The notes under the pieces were generated by a model that was not told where the DNA came from, did no database searches, and saw only the letters and a list, made by a program, of their open reading frames with translations. Positions 26,321 through 35,120 of a DNA stretch of 64,000 nucleotides are shown piece by piece (position 1 is the first letter of the stretch; every line of letters starts with the position of its first letter). Position numbers and translations under genes: made by a program. Source of the stretch: Sulfopaludibacter sp035606355 (lineage in GTDB: Bacteria > Acidobacteriota > Terriglobia > Bryobacterales > Bryobacteraceae); the NCBI GenBank assembly GCA_035606355.1, contig DATNFO010000041.1, positions 372,001 through 436,000 of the forward strand, read 5' to 3'.

Positions 26321-27001
26321 TTGAGAAAAGATATTACCGTCAATGCCGAAGTGCGCAACACTCGCGGCAAGAATGAAGCGCGCCGTACGCGCCGCGCGGG
26401 ACAGATTCCCGCCGTCGTTTATGGGGCTTTCCAGGATCCGGTCAGCGTCGCGGTGAACCCCCGCGAGATCATGAAGATCGTCCGCAGCAACACCGGATAC
26501 AACACCATCTTCACCTTGGCTATCGCCGGCGGCGAAAGCACTCCGGTGATGGTGGTCGATCAGCAGGTCGACCCCATCAAGGGCCACCTGCTGCATGCCG
26601 ACCTCAAGCGCATCGACCTCACCAAGCGCATCCGCGTCACGGTTCCGGTACATACCGCCGGTGAACCCACGGGCGTCAAGGTGCAGGGCGGTTTACTCGA
26701 AGTCATTACGCGTTCCGTGGAAGTCGAGTGTCTGCCTGACGAAATTCCCGAGAGCTTCACGGTCAGCGTCGCGGATCTGGCGATCGGCCAAAGCCGGCGC
26801 GCCAGCGACGTGCCGGTTTCCGGTTCGATGAAGCTGGTCAGCTCACCCGATACCGTGATCGCCCACGTGGTTTCGCTGCGTGCCGAAGAGACGACCACCG
26901 CCGAAGTTGCTGCTCCAGCGGCCGCCGGCACCGAACCCGAAGTGATCAAGAAGGGCAAGAAGGAAGAAGAAGCCGCCGAGGACAAGGGCAAGAAGAAGTA
27001 A
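26321..27001 (+). CDS. rplY: 50S ribosomal protein L25 (Ctc/TL5 type)
   Basis: 226 aa, TTG start with AAGGAG 7 nt upstream. The N-terminal L25 barrel (RKDITVNAEVRNTRGKNEARR; VYGAF) is followed by the TL5 C-terminal domain (RVTVPVHTAGEPTGVKVQGG; EVECLPDEIPESFTVSV). A Glu/Lys-rich tail (about 200-226) ends KGKKK. It binds 5S rRNA. It is the first gene of the run rplY-pth-rpsF-rpsR-rplI. Confidence 0.96.
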   Translation: MRKDITVNAEVRNTRGKNEARRTRRAGQIPAVVYGAFQDPVSVAVNPREIMKIVRSNTGYNTIFTLAIAGGESTPVMVVDQQVDPIKGHLLHADLKRIDLTKRIRVTVPVHTAGEPTGVKVQGGLLEVITRSVEVECLPDEIPESFTVSVADLAIGQSRRASDVPVSGSMKLVSSPDTVIAHVVSLRAEETTTAEVAAPAAAGTEPEVIKKGKKEEEAAEDKGKKK

Positions 27002-27007
27002 TCGCCC

Positions 27008-27598
27008 ATGGTTCTGGTTGCCGGCCTGGGGAACCCGGGCGAGGAGTACGCTTCCACGCCCCACAATATCGGGTTTCTCACGGTGGACCGGCTGGCTGAG
27101 CGGCACGGTATCCGCGTCACACGCAAAGACTCCAGGGCGCTCGCCGGCGTGGGCGAAATCGGTGGGCGCGCGGTGATGCTGGCCAAACCGCAAACGTTTA
27201 TGAATCTCAGCGGCACATCGCTCCTACCGCTGATGCAGAAGCACGAAATTGGGATCGGGGAGCTCGTGGTTGTTTATGACGAGCTGGATTTACCCTGGCT
27301 GGGGCTGAAGATTAAGCCGAAGGGCTCGGCGGCCGGACACAACGGCATGAAGAGCATCATCGCCAGCCTGGGCACGAACGAGTTTTCCAGGGTCCGGTTG
27401 GGAGTTCATCCGGGCCACCCGCTGAAGAGCGGGTCGGACTATCTGCTGGCGCCGTTTTCGCGCTCGCAGAAGAAGGAATTGGATGGCTTCATCGACTTTG
27501 CGGCCGATGCTGTCGAATCCATAATTGCCGAAGGCGTCGAAAAGTCCATGACGAGATTCAATCGTCGCGCCCCAGGCTTACCAGAAGAGGAAGCATGA
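27008..27598 (+). CDS. pth: Peptidyl-tRNA hydrolase
   Basis: 196 aa. Contains VAGLGNPGEEYASTPHNIGF at the start, with His in PHNIG matching the catalytic His of the family, AKPQTFMNLSG, and YDELDLPWL..KIKPKGSAAGHNGMKSI. It recycles peptidyl-tRNA. It follows rplY by 6 bp and its stop overlaps the rpsF start by 4 bp. Confidence 0.97.
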   Translation: MVLVAGLGNPGEEYASTPHNIGFLTVDRLAERHGIRVTRKDSRALAGVGEIGGRAVMLAKPQTFMNLSGTSLLPLMQKHEIGIGELVVVYDELDLPWLGLKIKPKGSAAGHNGMKSIIASLGTNEFSRVRLGVHPGHPLKSGSDYLLAPFSRSQKKELDGFIDFAADAVESIIAEGVEKSMTRFNRRAPGLPEEEA

Positions 27599-28041
27599 CG
27601 AGGATTTACGAAGAGCTGTTCATAGTAAAACCCGACGTGCCGGAAGAAGAAGTGGATCAGTTCGTCGAAACATTACAGACGCAATTGACCGCTGCCGGCG
27701 CTAAGGTCGACAAAGTGGAAAAGTGGGGCAAGCGCAGGCTCGCCTACCGCGTTGAGAAGTACCGCGAAGGCACCTACGTGCTGATGCAGTTCTCGGCCGG
27801 ACCCGAAATGGTGCACGAGTTCGAACGCCGCCTGCGCGTCTCGGACCAGGTGCTGAAATTCCTGACGGTGCGCATCGATGAGACTCTCAAGCGCCTGGAA
27901 AAGCGCAAGAAGGATCGCGATAAGCGTGCCGCGCGCCGCGCCGAACGGCAGCCCGCCGCTCCCGCGCCCGCACAGCCCTCAATGGCTCAACAGATGACAG
28001 AGGCTCCGGCGGCAATGCCGGGCCAACCGAAGGAGGCGTAA
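27595..28041 (+). CDS. rpsF: 30S ribosomal protein S6
   Basis: 148 aa; the S6 ferredoxin-like fold occupies residues 1-100 (RIYEELFIVKPDV; KWGKRRLAYRVEKYREGTYV). The last about 40 residues are an Arg/Ala/Pro/Gln-rich extension not found in short S6 proteins. It binds S18 in the small-subunit platform, and rpsR lies 3 bp downstream. No ssb gene lies between them, unlike in many Firmicutes. Confidence 0.96.
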   Translation: MTRIYEELFIVKPDVPEEEVDQFVETLQTQLTAAGAKVDKVEKWGKRRLAYRVEKYREGTYVLMQFSAGPEMVHEFERRLRVSDQVLKFLTVRIDETLKRLEKRKKDRDKRAARRAERQPAAPAPAQPSMAQQMTEAPAAMPGQPKEA

Positions 28042-28044
28042 CCC

Positions 28045-28344
28045 ATGGCTGAATCCAAAGGAAGACCGGGCAGCGCGGGACAGCGCCCCACCGGCGGCGA
28101 CAAGGCCGTTGTCACCCAGAAGAAGCAATATTTTCGCCGCAAGAAGGTGTGCCGCTTCTGCGTCGAGAAGATTGACGACATCAACTACAAAGACGTGAAG
28201 ATGCTGCACGCCTTTGTCGCGGAACGGGGCAAGATCATTCCCCGCCGCATCTCCGGCGTGTGCGCGCCGCACCAGCGCCGTCTCACGGACGCCATCAAGA
28301 AGGCGCGGAACATCGCGCTGCTGCCGTTCGCGGCATCATTCTAA
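28045..28344 (+). CDS. rpsR: 30S ribosomal protein S18
   Basis: 99 aa, with an N-terminal Gly/Ser/Lys extension (1-24) before the S18 core. Core motifs: KKVCRFC, INYKDVKML and GKIIPRRISGVCAPHQRRLTDAIKKAR. The CRFC pair and the Cys of GVCAPHQ suggest the zinc-binding form. It sits next to rpsF, with which it forms a heterodimer. Confidence 0.96.
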   Translation: MAESKGRPGSAGQRPTGGDKAVVTQKKQYFRRKKVCRFCVEKIDDINYKDVKMLHAFVAERGKIIPRRISGVCAPHQRRLTDAIKKARNIALLPFAASF

Positions 28345-28356
28345 GCAGGAGGAATC

Positions 28357-28803
28357 ATGGAAGTCATACTGAGAGAAGACATCAACAATCTCGGGAGCCG
28401 CGGCGATCTGGTGAAGGTCGCTCCCGGCTACGCCCGCAATTTCCTTCTGCCGAAGAAACTGGCCGTGGCGGCCACCGAAGCCAATCGCAAGATCGTGGAG
28501 CAGGAACGACAGGCGCACCTGCGCAAGGAAGCCAAGGCGAAGGGCGAAGCGGAGGACCTCTCGAAGCTGATGACGGGCGTCACCGTGACGCTCACGCAGA
28601 AGGCCGGCGAAAACGATCAGTTGTTCGGAAGCGTGACCGCGAAGGACGTTGCCGACGCGCTTGCCGCCAAGAACTTCACCATCGATCGCCGGAAGGTCCA
28701 ACTCGACGAGCCCATCAAGCAGCTTGGCGAGTACAAGGTTCCGGTCCGGCTGCACAAAGACGTCATTGCCGAAGTGACGGTGGTGGTAGCGAAAGAAGAG
28801 TAG
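28357..28803 (+). CDS. rplI: 50S ribosomal protein L9
   Basis: 148 aa, normal length. N-terminal globular domain MEVILREDINNLGSRGDLV and VAPGYARNFLLPKKLAV, a long connecting helix, then the C-terminal domain (FGSVTAKDVADALAAKN). AGGAGG precedes the ATG. It is the last gene of the run and is closed by the terminator at 28824. Confidence 0.97.
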   Translation: MEVILREDINNLGSRGDLVKVAPGYARNFLLPKKLAVAATEANRKIVEQERQAHLRKEAKAKGEAEDLSKLMTGVTVTLTQKAGENDQLFGSVTAKDVADALAAKNFTIDRRKVQLDEPIKQLGEYKVPVRLHKDVIAEVTVVVAKEE

Positions 28804-28823
28804 CTGTTCCCGTAAGAATCTCG

Positions 28824-28860
28824 AGGCGCTTTTCCCGAAAACGGGGAAAGCGCCTTTTTT
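28824..28860 (+). terminator. Rho-independent terminator of rplY-rplI run
   Basis: AGGCGCTTTTCCC and GGGGAAAGCGCCT form a strong stem with a CGAAAA-type loop, followed by CTTTTTT. It lies 20 bp after the rplI stop and 2 bp before the convergent carboxylase stop. There is no A-tract on the other side, so it serves the plus strand only. Confidence 0.92.
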
Positions 28861-28861
28861 A

Positions 28862-30403
28862 TTAGAGCGGTATGTTGCCGTGCTTCTTCCGCGGCATGGT
28901 GTCCACTTTATTTTCCAGCATGCGCAGCGCGCGGATCACTCGCGGTCTCGTTTCCCTCGGCTCAATCACGTCGTCCACATAGCCACGCTCCGCGGCTACG
29001 AAGGGGTTCGCGAACCGCTCACGGAACTCTTCCGTCTTCTGCTTCCGCATAGCGTCCTGATCCGCCGCGGTGGCGAGCTCCCGCCGGTAGACGATGTTCA
29101 CCGCTCCCTCCGGTCCCATCACTGCCACCTCCGCCGTCGGCCATGCCAGGTTGATGTCCGTGCGGATGTGCTTGGACCCCATGACGCAATACGCGCCGCC
29201 GTATGCCTTCCTCGTGATGACCGTGATCTTCGGTACCGTCGCCTCGGCGAACGCGTAGAGCAGCTTTGCGCCGTGCCGAATAATTCCGCCGAACTCCTGC
29301 GCCGTTCCAGGCAAAAACCCGGGCACGTCTTCGAACGTGAGGATCGGGATATTAAATGCATCGCAGAAGCGCACAAAGCGGGCGCCCTTCACCGATGAAT
29401 CTATATCCAGGCAGCCCGCAAGAAACGCCGGCTGATTCGCGACAATCCCGATCGAGCGGCCGTCCATCCTCGCAAATCCCACCACGATATTCTTCGCGTA
29501 ATGCTCGTGCACTTCGAAGAACTCGCCGTCATCGACCACGCCGTGGATCACGTCCTTGATGTCGTAGGGCAGCGATGAATCCTGCGGCACCAGGGTATCG
29601 AGCGCGGCATCCATGCGATCGATCGGGTCATTCGTCGCGCGCCGCGGCGCATCTTCGCGATTATTCTGTGGAATATAGCTCAACAGTTCGCGGACCATGC
29701 GCAGGCACTCGGCATCGTCCGCGGCCGTAAAGTGCCCGACGCCGCTCACCGCGTTGTGCGTATGCGCGCCGCCCAACTGCTCCTTGGTCACATCCTCATG
29801 CGTGACCGTCTTGATGACGTCCGGACCGGTGACGAACATGTAGCTGGTGCGATCCACCATGAACACGAAGTCCGTGATGGCCGGTGAGTACACCGCGCCG
29901 CCCGCGCATGGACCCATGATCGCCGAGATCTGCGGAATCACTCCGCTCGCCAGCGTGTTACGCAGGAAAATATCCGCGTACCCGGCGAGGGACACCACGC
30001 CTTCCTGAATGCGCGCGCCGCCGGAATCGTTAAGGCCGATCACCGGGGCGCCCGTTTTCAGCGCCAAATCCATAATCTTGCAGATCTTGAGCGCGTTCGT
30101 CTCCGAAAGCGACCCGCCGAAGACCGTGAAGTCCTGCGCGAAGACATACACCGGGCGTCCGTCGATTCGGCCGTATCCCGTCACGAAGCCATCGCCCGGA
30201 ATGCTCTGATCTTCCATTCCGAAGTCGCGGCAGCGATGCGTCACCAGCTTGTCAAGCTCTTCAAACGTGCCTTCATCGAGCAGCAGTTCGATGCGCTCGC
30301 GCGCCGAGAGTTTGCCCTCTTTGTGCTGACGGTCGCGGCGCTCGGGGCCGCCCCCTTGCTCTGCCGCTTCATGGCGCTTGCGCAGTTCCTCTAGCCGGTT
30401 CAT
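28862..30403 (-). CDS. Acyl-CoA carboxylase, carboxyltransferase (beta) subunit
   Basis: 513 aa, matching PccB/MmdA length. It has both halves of the carboxyl-transferase fold: KLSARERIELLLDEGTFEEL, LNDSGGARIQEGV, GPCAGGAVYSPA in the N half, then VPGFLPGTAQE, GGIIRHGAKLLYAF and RKAYGGAYCVMGSKH in the C half. It moves carboxyl groups between biotin and propionyl- or methylmalonyl-CoA. No biotin carboxylase or biotin carrier gene is visible here, so the substrate is undecided (PccB or MmdA). Next upstream is the glycosyltransferase, 45 bp away. Confidence 0.93.
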   Translation of the reverse strand: MNRLEELRKRHEAAEQGGGPERRDRQHKEGKLSARERIELLLDEGTFEELDKLVTHRCRDFGMEDQSIPGDGFVTGYGRIDGRPVYVFAQDFTVFGGSLSETNALKICKIMDLALKTGAPVIGLNDSGGARIQEGVVSLAGYADIFLRNTLASGVIPQISAIMGPCAGGAVYSPAITDFVFMVDRTSYMFVTGPDVIKTVTHEDVTKEQLGGAHTHNAVSGVGHFTAADDAECLRMVRELLSYIPQNNREDAPRRATNDPIDRMDAALDTLVPQDSSLPYDIKDVIHGVVDDGEFFEVHEHYAKNIVVGFARMDGRSIGIVANQPAFLAGCLDIDSSVKGARFVRFCDAFNIPILTFEDVPGFLPGTAQEFGGIIRHGAKLLYAFAEATVPKITVITRKAYGGAYCVMGSKHIRTDINLAWPTAEVAVMGPEGAVNIVYRRELATAADQDAMRKQKTEEFRERFANPFVAAERGYVDDVIEPRETRPRVIRALRMLENKVDTMPRKKHGNIPL

Positions 30404-30428
30404 CGGCTCTTATTGTAGCCAGTAAACC

Positions 30429-30449
30429 GCTGGTCTCCTGGCCGGTCGC
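30429..30449. repeat. Degenerate REP-like palindrome
   Basis: GCTGGTCTCCTGGCCGGTCGC is the inverted, decayed counterpart of the GCGACCGGCC-GGAGACC palindrome found at 11358 and 35095. It lies in the 45-bp gap just after the stop of the glycosyltransferase gene. Confidence 0.55.
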
Positions 30450-31582
30450 TAATCCCGGAGCAACTCGAAACGGCCATCGCGCAGCAGCAGATACTTGCGC
30501 CCGCGCCAGAGAATCGTGTTGCCGAAGAAGCCCCCGAGCCAGCACACGAAGCTGACGAGATCCTGCAGAGGCAGGAGCCAGAACAGGCGAGCCGTCAGTC
30601 TATCGCGCAGCACGTACCCAGCCGTCGCCGAACCCGCCGCCGCGCGAAACACCAGCGTCAGCAGTACGGCCGGCCACCATTTTGGCTGCGCGATCCACAA
30701 TAGCAGCGCAAGCGGGAGGGGGTTCGTGAACAACTGCCCCACATAGCCCGCGGGCCGCGACCGCCGCGTGCTCCGGTTCCATCGCAGCCGGTGACGCAGA
30801 TTTGGGCCCAGCCGTTGCGCGCCGATGCGGTGCTCGATGACGCAGGAGGAGAGAATCACGCCGAAGCCGCGCTGTGCCGCAAGCCTCCCCATGACGAAAT
30901 CTTCCGCAAGAAAATCCTTCACGGCATCGAACCCGCCGATTGCCTGCAACGTCTCGCGCCGCGCCGCAATGGTGGGGCCGAGCGCGAACTTCATCCCTTC
31001 CAGCATCCGCGCGACCAGCACACCAGAAAAAAACTCAGTGTTGAGCCCGATCGCCTCCAGCGTGGACCAGAAACTCCGGCCCGGCACCGCACGATACGGA
31101 CAGGTCGCCAAGCCGAGGTTCGGATCGGCGAACTCGGCCGCGATTGTCACTAAAGCGTCCGCCGTCACGCGCACGTCGCTATCCGCCATCACTACGAGAT
31201 CGAACTGAGCCGCTGCCAGCATGCGATCCAGGCTGAACACCTTCGCATTGGGATACGGCGCGTCGCCCACAATCATCAGCCGTGAAGGAATGGATGGATA
31301 CTCCGCGCGCAAGCGTTCAACCACCGCGACCGCGGGGTCTTTGCCGCTGCGCAGGGCGAACAGGATTTCAAAGGAACGATATCGCTGCTCGAAAAAGCTC
31401 CGCAGGTTTTCTTCGAGTCCGTCGTCGATGCCGGAGAGCGGCTTCAAAATGCTGATTGAAGGCCCCGAAGCCGCCGGCATGACTCGCACGGAACGATACC
31501 GAATCGCCGCTATCACCGTCAGGACGCAGTACACCAGAGATCCGGCAAGAAGCGCCGCTAAGATCCACGCGATCGCGAGCAC
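30449..31582 (-). CDS. GT2-type glycosyltransferase, HpnI/ceramide-glucosyltransferase-like
   Basis: 377 aa. N-terminal membrane helix (3-25), then the GT domain with PSISILKPLSG (about 41-51), VVMADSDVRV, DFLAEDFVMGRLAAQRG and RHRLRWNRSTR: this D1-D2-D3-(Q/R)XXRW series is the signature of ceramide glucosyltransferases and of bacterial HpnI, which adds GlcNAc to a hopanoid. Three or four C-terminal membrane segments follow. No other hopanoid gene is in the window, so the acceptor lipid is unknown. It starts one base away from the glcF stop, so they are probably co-transcribed. Confidence 0.85.
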   Translation of the reverse strand: MLAIAWILAALLAGSLVYCVLTVIAAIRYRSVRVMPAASGPSISILKPLSGIDDGLEENLRSFFEQRYRSFEILFALRSGKDPAVAVVERLRAEYPSIPSRLMIVGDAPYPNAKVFSLDRMLAAAQFDLVVMADSDVRVTADALVTIAAEFADPNLGLATCPYRAVPGRSFWSTLEAIGLNTEFFSGVLVARMLEGMKFALGPTIAARRETLQAIGGFDAVKDFLAEDFVMGRLAAQRGFGVILSSCVIEHRIGAQRLGPNLRHRLRWNRSTRRSRPAGYVGQLFTNPLPLALLLWIAQPKWWPAVLLTLVFRAAAGSATAGYVLRDRLTARLFWLLPLQDLVSFVCWLGGFFGNTILWRGRKYLLLRDGRFELLRD

Positions 31583-32878
31583 TTATCCCTGCCCCGAATA
31601 CGCCCGGTCCAGCAACTCTACAACGTGCATGACGCGCTGCCCCTTACCGTGCAGCCGCACGCCCGTTTGCAACTGCAGCATGCAGCCGGGGTTGGCGGTG
31701 GCCACCACTTGCGCGCCCGTTGCGTTCACGGCCTCCATTTTGCGCGAGAGCAACTGCATGGACATCTCGTTCTCGACTACGTTGTAGATGCCGGCGCTGC
31801 CGCAACAAATCTCCGCGCCCGGCAGTTCCCGCACCGTAATGCCGGGAATGGCCGCCAATAGTTTCCGGGGCGCCGACCGAATCTTCTGACCGTGCGCCAG
31901 GTGGCACGAATCCTGATACGTCACGACGGCGCTCATGGCGTTCGCCGGCGGCGTCAACTCAATGCTCGCGAGAAACTCCGTGACATCGCGCATCAGCCCG
32001 GCAAATTGCGCGGCCTTGGCGGCGTAGTCGCGGTCGTTCTCAAGCAGGTCGCCGTACTCCTTCAGCGTCGACCCGCAACCGGCGGCGTTGGTGATCACCG
32101 CGTCATAATTGCCGGCGAGCACTGCGTCGATATTCCGGCGCGCCAACTTACGCGCTTCCTCCCGAAGCCCGGAGTGCACATGGAGTGCTCCACAGCAGCC
32201 CTGCCCTTCGGGCACAATCACCTCGCAGCCGTTGCGCTGGAGAACGCGGACGGTCGCCTCATTCAAACGCGCGAAGGAAACATTCGCGATGCACCCGGCC
32301 AGAAACGCCACGCGATATTTTCGTTCGCCGTGCGCCGGAAACGTTCGTCCGATCTGACTGAAGAAGAACGGCGGCTCGGCCGACGGCGCAAGCTGAACCA
32401 GATCCCCGAGCTTGCCGAGCAGGCCGAGCGAACCGAGGCCGCGAGCCGCCAGCTTGAGTCCGCTCGCCTCCAGGAGGTACATCACTGTGCCTGTGAAGCT
32501 GAGCCACCCCCGCGACGGAATCAGCTTCCGGAAAACAAAATTTCGCAGCGCCTGCGGCACCCGGCCGCGCCGCGTTTGCGTTTCGATCTCCGCGCGCGCA
32601 TCCTCTACCATGCGACCGTACGGCACTCCGGACGGACATGCCGATTCGCACCCGCGGCACGCCAGGCAGAGCCCTATGTGCTCCAGATACGACGGCGTGA
32701 TCGGTGCACCCTGCGCCACCTGCACCATCTGGTACACGCGGCCGCGGGGAGAATCCATCTCCAGCCCCAGTTCACGATAGGTGGGGCACGCATTCAGGCA
32801 TAGCCCGCAATGCACGCACTTGTCCAGATCGAACTGGCGCGGTCCCGATTTTTCAGATACGGCGATAGAGTCTGCCAC
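31583..32878 (-). CDS. glcF: Glycolate oxidase iron-sulfur subunit GlcF
   Basis: 431 aa. Two [4Fe-4S] motifs near the N-terminus, CVHCGLCLNACP (about 21-32) and CLACRGCESACPSG (about 72-85), followed by two CCG domains (GQGCCGALHVHSG and EICCGSAGIYN). This is the GlcF layout of glycolate/lactate-type oxidoreductases. It overlaps glcE by 26 bp. GlcD, the other flavoprotein subunit, is not in the window. Confidence 0.93.
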   Translation of the reverse strand: MADSIAVSEKSGPRQFDLDKCVHCGLCLNACPTYRELGLEMDSPRGRVYQMVQVAQGAPITPSYLEHIGLCLACRGCESACPSGVPYGRMVEDARAEIETQTRRGRVPQALRNFVFRKLIPSRGWLSFTGTVMYLLEASGLKLAARGLGSLGLLGKLGDLVQLAPSAEPPFFFSQIGRTFPAHGERKYRVAFLAGCIANVSFARLNEATVRVLQRNGCEVIVPEGQGCCGALHVHSGLREEARKLARRNIDAVLAGNYDAVITNAAGCGSTLKEYGDLLENDRDYAAKAAQFAGLMRDVTEFLASIELTPPANAMSAVVTYQDSCHLAHGQKIRSAPRKLLAAIPGITVRELPGAEICCGSAGIYNVVENEMSMQLLSRKMEAVNATGAQVVATANPGCMLQLQTGVRLHGKGQRVMHVVELLDRAYSGQG

Positions 32879-34019
32879 GATTCAACAAATTCTCAGGATC
32901 GAACAAATTCTTCACACGGCGCATCAATTCGATATCCGGCCCCGGCGCGGGCCACAGCTCGAACTCGTTCTTGCGCTCGTTGGGCGCGAATTCCACCACA
33001 GCACGCCAGCCATTTGAGGCCGCTCCACCGGCCCATGCCGCCGCCGCTGCGGAATCCTCAAAATAGCCGTAGCAGACGCCGGAACCGGCTCGCGCCAACG
33101 CCGGAACTGCGAGGGAATCCATGACGCGCCCTACTTCTTTTAGGGTACACGACGCTCGAATCACCGCGCCTTGCGCGTGGCGCGCCAGAAACGCCACGGT
33201 GAAATCCTCAATGTGCCTCCACAACGATTCGTGCTCCGCCCCTTCGAACGCCACCGCGTCTCCCAACCCCGCGATCTCCCGTTCATAGCGATCCACCGCC
33301 GCCGCGTTTCCACCGGCGCGCACGGCGAGGGCCCACGTACGATTTCCCAGAGTCGAAGCCGCCGCGGGATTCAGAAGGTCGATGGCGGCCGGCTGAAGCA
33401 CACTGACGAGCATGCGATCGCGCGCCGCCATCGCCGCCGCGGAAGACTCGAACGGCACCAGGAAGCTCCGCTCCACCTCCGGCATCGGCGTCAGCTTGAA
33501 ATTAACGATTGCGATTCCCGCCAGCGTGCCGAAGCTGCCGATCATCAGCTTCGCCATATCCAGGCCCGCCACGTTCTTGACGACCATACCGCCGGAAGGC
33601 ACCAGCTTCCCTTCGAGAGTCGCGAATGTCATCCCGATCACGGCATCGCGCGCCGTCCCATACAAACGGCGTCGCGGACCGCTCGTATTCGCAGCGACGA
33701 CTCCGCCGACTGTCGCGCCCGCGCGAAACGGCGGATCGAGCGGCACCATTTGCCGATTCGCGGCTAAGAGCGCGCAGAATTCGCTCCACGGTAGCCCCGC
33801 CTCCACGCTTACGGTTAAATCGTTCGGCTCATACTGCAGGACACGCCGCAGCGCTGTGGTGGTGATGGTATCGTCGGCTCGCTCCACCGGGCCCGCCATC
33901 AGCCCCTTCGTCCCGGCGCCTTGCAGCCGGATCGTGCGGACATGCAACGCGCATCGCCGCAGCGATTCGGCCAGCTCTGCCGGGGTCCCGGGCGTATACA
34001 CTAGCGGACCACCGCCCAC
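32853..34019 (-). CDS. glcE: Glycolate oxidase FAD-binding subunit GlcE
   Basis: 388 aa with GTG start. A PCMH-type FAD domain is seen: LQGAGTKGLM, TVSVEAGLPWSEFCALLA, LDPPFRAGATVGGVVAANTSGP and AVIGMTFATLEGK...GGMVVKNVAGLDMAKLMIGSFG, in short pieces. It is shorter than GlcD and lacks the long C-terminal FAD-oxidase domain, as GlcE does. It overlaps glcF at its end and the 34001 membrane protein at its start, so the three genes are translated as one unit. Confidence 0.9.
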   Translation of the reverse strand: MGGGPLVYTPGTPAELAESLRRCALHVRTIRLQGAGTKGLMAGPVERADDTITTTALRRVLQYEPNDLTVSVEAGLPWSEFCALLAANRQMVPLDPPFRAGATVGGVVAANTSGPRRRLYGTARDAVIGMTFATLEGKLVPSGGMVVKNVAGLDMAKLMIGSFGTLAGIAIVNFKLTPMPEVERSFLVPFESSAAAMAARDRMLVSVLQPAAIDLLNPAAASTLGNRTWALAVRAGGNAAAVDRYEREIAGLGDAVAFEGAEHESLWRHIEDFTVAFLARHAQGAVIRASCTLKEVGRVMDSLAVPALARAGSGVCYGYFEDSAAAAAWAGGAASNGWRAVVEFAPNERKNEFELWPAPGPDIELMRRVKNLFDPENLLNRGRLYRRI

Positions 34020-34345
34020 CGCAGGAGGCTCGTCAGCACGGTCAGCACGAGCGACCCCAAAAGCGCGGCGAGAAACCCGCGGACCTTAAAGCCCGGCGTC
34101 AGCAACGACGCCACTTTCAGCAGCATCGCGTTGATCACCCATAAGAACAAGCCGAACGTCAGGAAGGTGATCGGCCACGCGAAGAAACGTAAGATCGGAC
34201 CCAGCAGCCCATTGACGATCGCGATCACGATAGTGGCAAGCAGCGCATCGCCGAAGCCGCGCACCTGGATGCCGGGTATAATCCGCGCGACAATCCACAG
34301 CGCCAGCGCGCCAACCAGCCAGTTGATCAGAATGTGGGCGATCAT
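34001..34345 (-). CDS. Small membrane protein, phage-holin-4_2/DUF360-like
   Basis: 114 aa from ATG 34345 (MIAHILINWLVGA). Four hydrophobic segments (about 5-22, 28-50, 55-75 and 88-110) with the repeated pattern ...GFGDALLATIVIAIVNGLLGP and ...GFLAALLGSLVLTVL. This is the ordinary chromosomal family annotated 'phage holin family protein', not evidence of a prophage. Its end overlaps the glcE start by 19 bp. Function is unknown. Confidence 0.75.
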   Translation of the reverse strand: MIAHILINWLVGALALWIVARIIPGIQVRGFGDALLATIVIAIVNGLLGPILRFFAWPITFLTFGLFLWVINAMLLKVASLLTPGFKVRGFLAALLGSLVLTVLTSLLRWAVVR

Positions 34346-34363
34346 TTTAAGTGTTCGGCCAGA

Positions 34364-34369
34364 GATAAT
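34364..34369 (+). promoter_or_regulatory. -10 hexamer, leaderless-type, for the DUF72 gene
   Basis: GATAAT ends 8 nt before the ATG at 34378, with no Shine-Dalgarno between. The spacing is identical to recN and the 10718 lipoprotein gene. Confidence 0.45.
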
Positions 34370-34377
34370 GATAAGCC

Positions 34378-35088
34378 ATGGCAACTTTGTATGCGGGAAC
34401 CAGCGGCTTCGCTTACACATCGTGGAAACCGGCATTCTACCCGGCCAAGCTGCCGGCGAATCAGTTCCTGAAGCACTATTCCGGGCGGCTCAATTGCGTC
34501 GAGATCAATTACACGTTCCGGCGCCTGCCTGCCGCCGCGACGCTCGCCGCATGGGTCGGCGCCACTCCGCCCGGCTTCGTCTTCGCCGTGAAAGCGAACA
34601 TGCGCATTACGCACATTTTGCGCCTGAAGAACGCGGCCGACGCGACCGAGCTCTTCTTCAAAACCATCGACCCTCTTCGCACGTCGCGCCGCCTGGGTCC
34701 GGTGCTGTTTCAGCTTCCGCCGCAGCTCAAGTGCGACGCGCCGCTGCTGCGCGATTATCTCGCGCTACTCCCGGAAGGCATGCGCTACGCGTTCGAGTTT
34801 CGCCATGATTCGTGGCTTGCCGAACCGGTTTACGAAGAGCTGCGGCGGCGTAACGTGGCGCTCTGCGTGGCCGAATCGGAGAGGTTGGAGGTGCCAGAAG
34901 TGATTACAGCGGATTTCGTCTACTACCGCCTGCGCAAGCCCGATTACACGGACGAGGATATTGCCGCATTCGCCGCGCGGTCAAAGGAGCTTCTTGCCAC
35001 GGGCCGCGATCTGTATCTGATGTTCAAGCACGAAGAGTCGCCGGAGGGCGCGCTGCACGCGGAGAAGGTTCTGGCGCTCGCCCGGTAG
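34378..35088 (+). CDS. DUF72 (YecE-like) protein
   Basis: 236 aa. The family's TIM-barrel start is clear: LYAGTSGFAYTSWKPAFYPA, then YSGRLNCVEINYTFRRLP and FRHDSWLAEPVYEELRRRNVALCVAE, ending in a YLMFKHEESPEGALHA stretch. It belongs to DUF72/YecE, whose biochemical role is not settled. It is divergent from the membrane protein and converges on Ku, separated by a REP palindrome. Confidence 0.9.
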   Translation: MATLYAGTSGFAYTSWKPAFYPAKLPANQFLKHYSGRLNCVEINYTFRRLPAAATLAAWVGATPPGFVFAVKANMRITHILRLKNAADATELFFKTIDPLRTSRRLGPVLFQLPPQLKCDAPLLRDYLALLPEGMRYAFEFRHDSWLAEPVYEELRRRNVALCVAESERLEVPEVITADFVYYRLRKPDYTDEDIAAFAARSKELLATGRDLYLMFKHEESPEGALHAEKVLALAR

Positions 35089-35094
35089 AAGTTT

Positions 35095-35120
35095 GCGACC
35101 GGTCTGGAGACCGGCCGTTA
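35095..35120. repeat. REP-like palindrome at the 3' end of ku
   Basis: GCGACCGGTCTGGAGACCGG(CCGTTA) is a near-perfect palindrome in the 29-bp gap between the DUF72 and ku stops. Its last three bases are the TAA stop codon of ku on the minus strand. Confidence 0.75.

Noticed and set aside
34001..34345. Prophage remnant suggested by a 'phage holin' family match
   Set aside because: The family is a common chromosomal membrane protein; no other phage gene lies near and it overlaps glcE.
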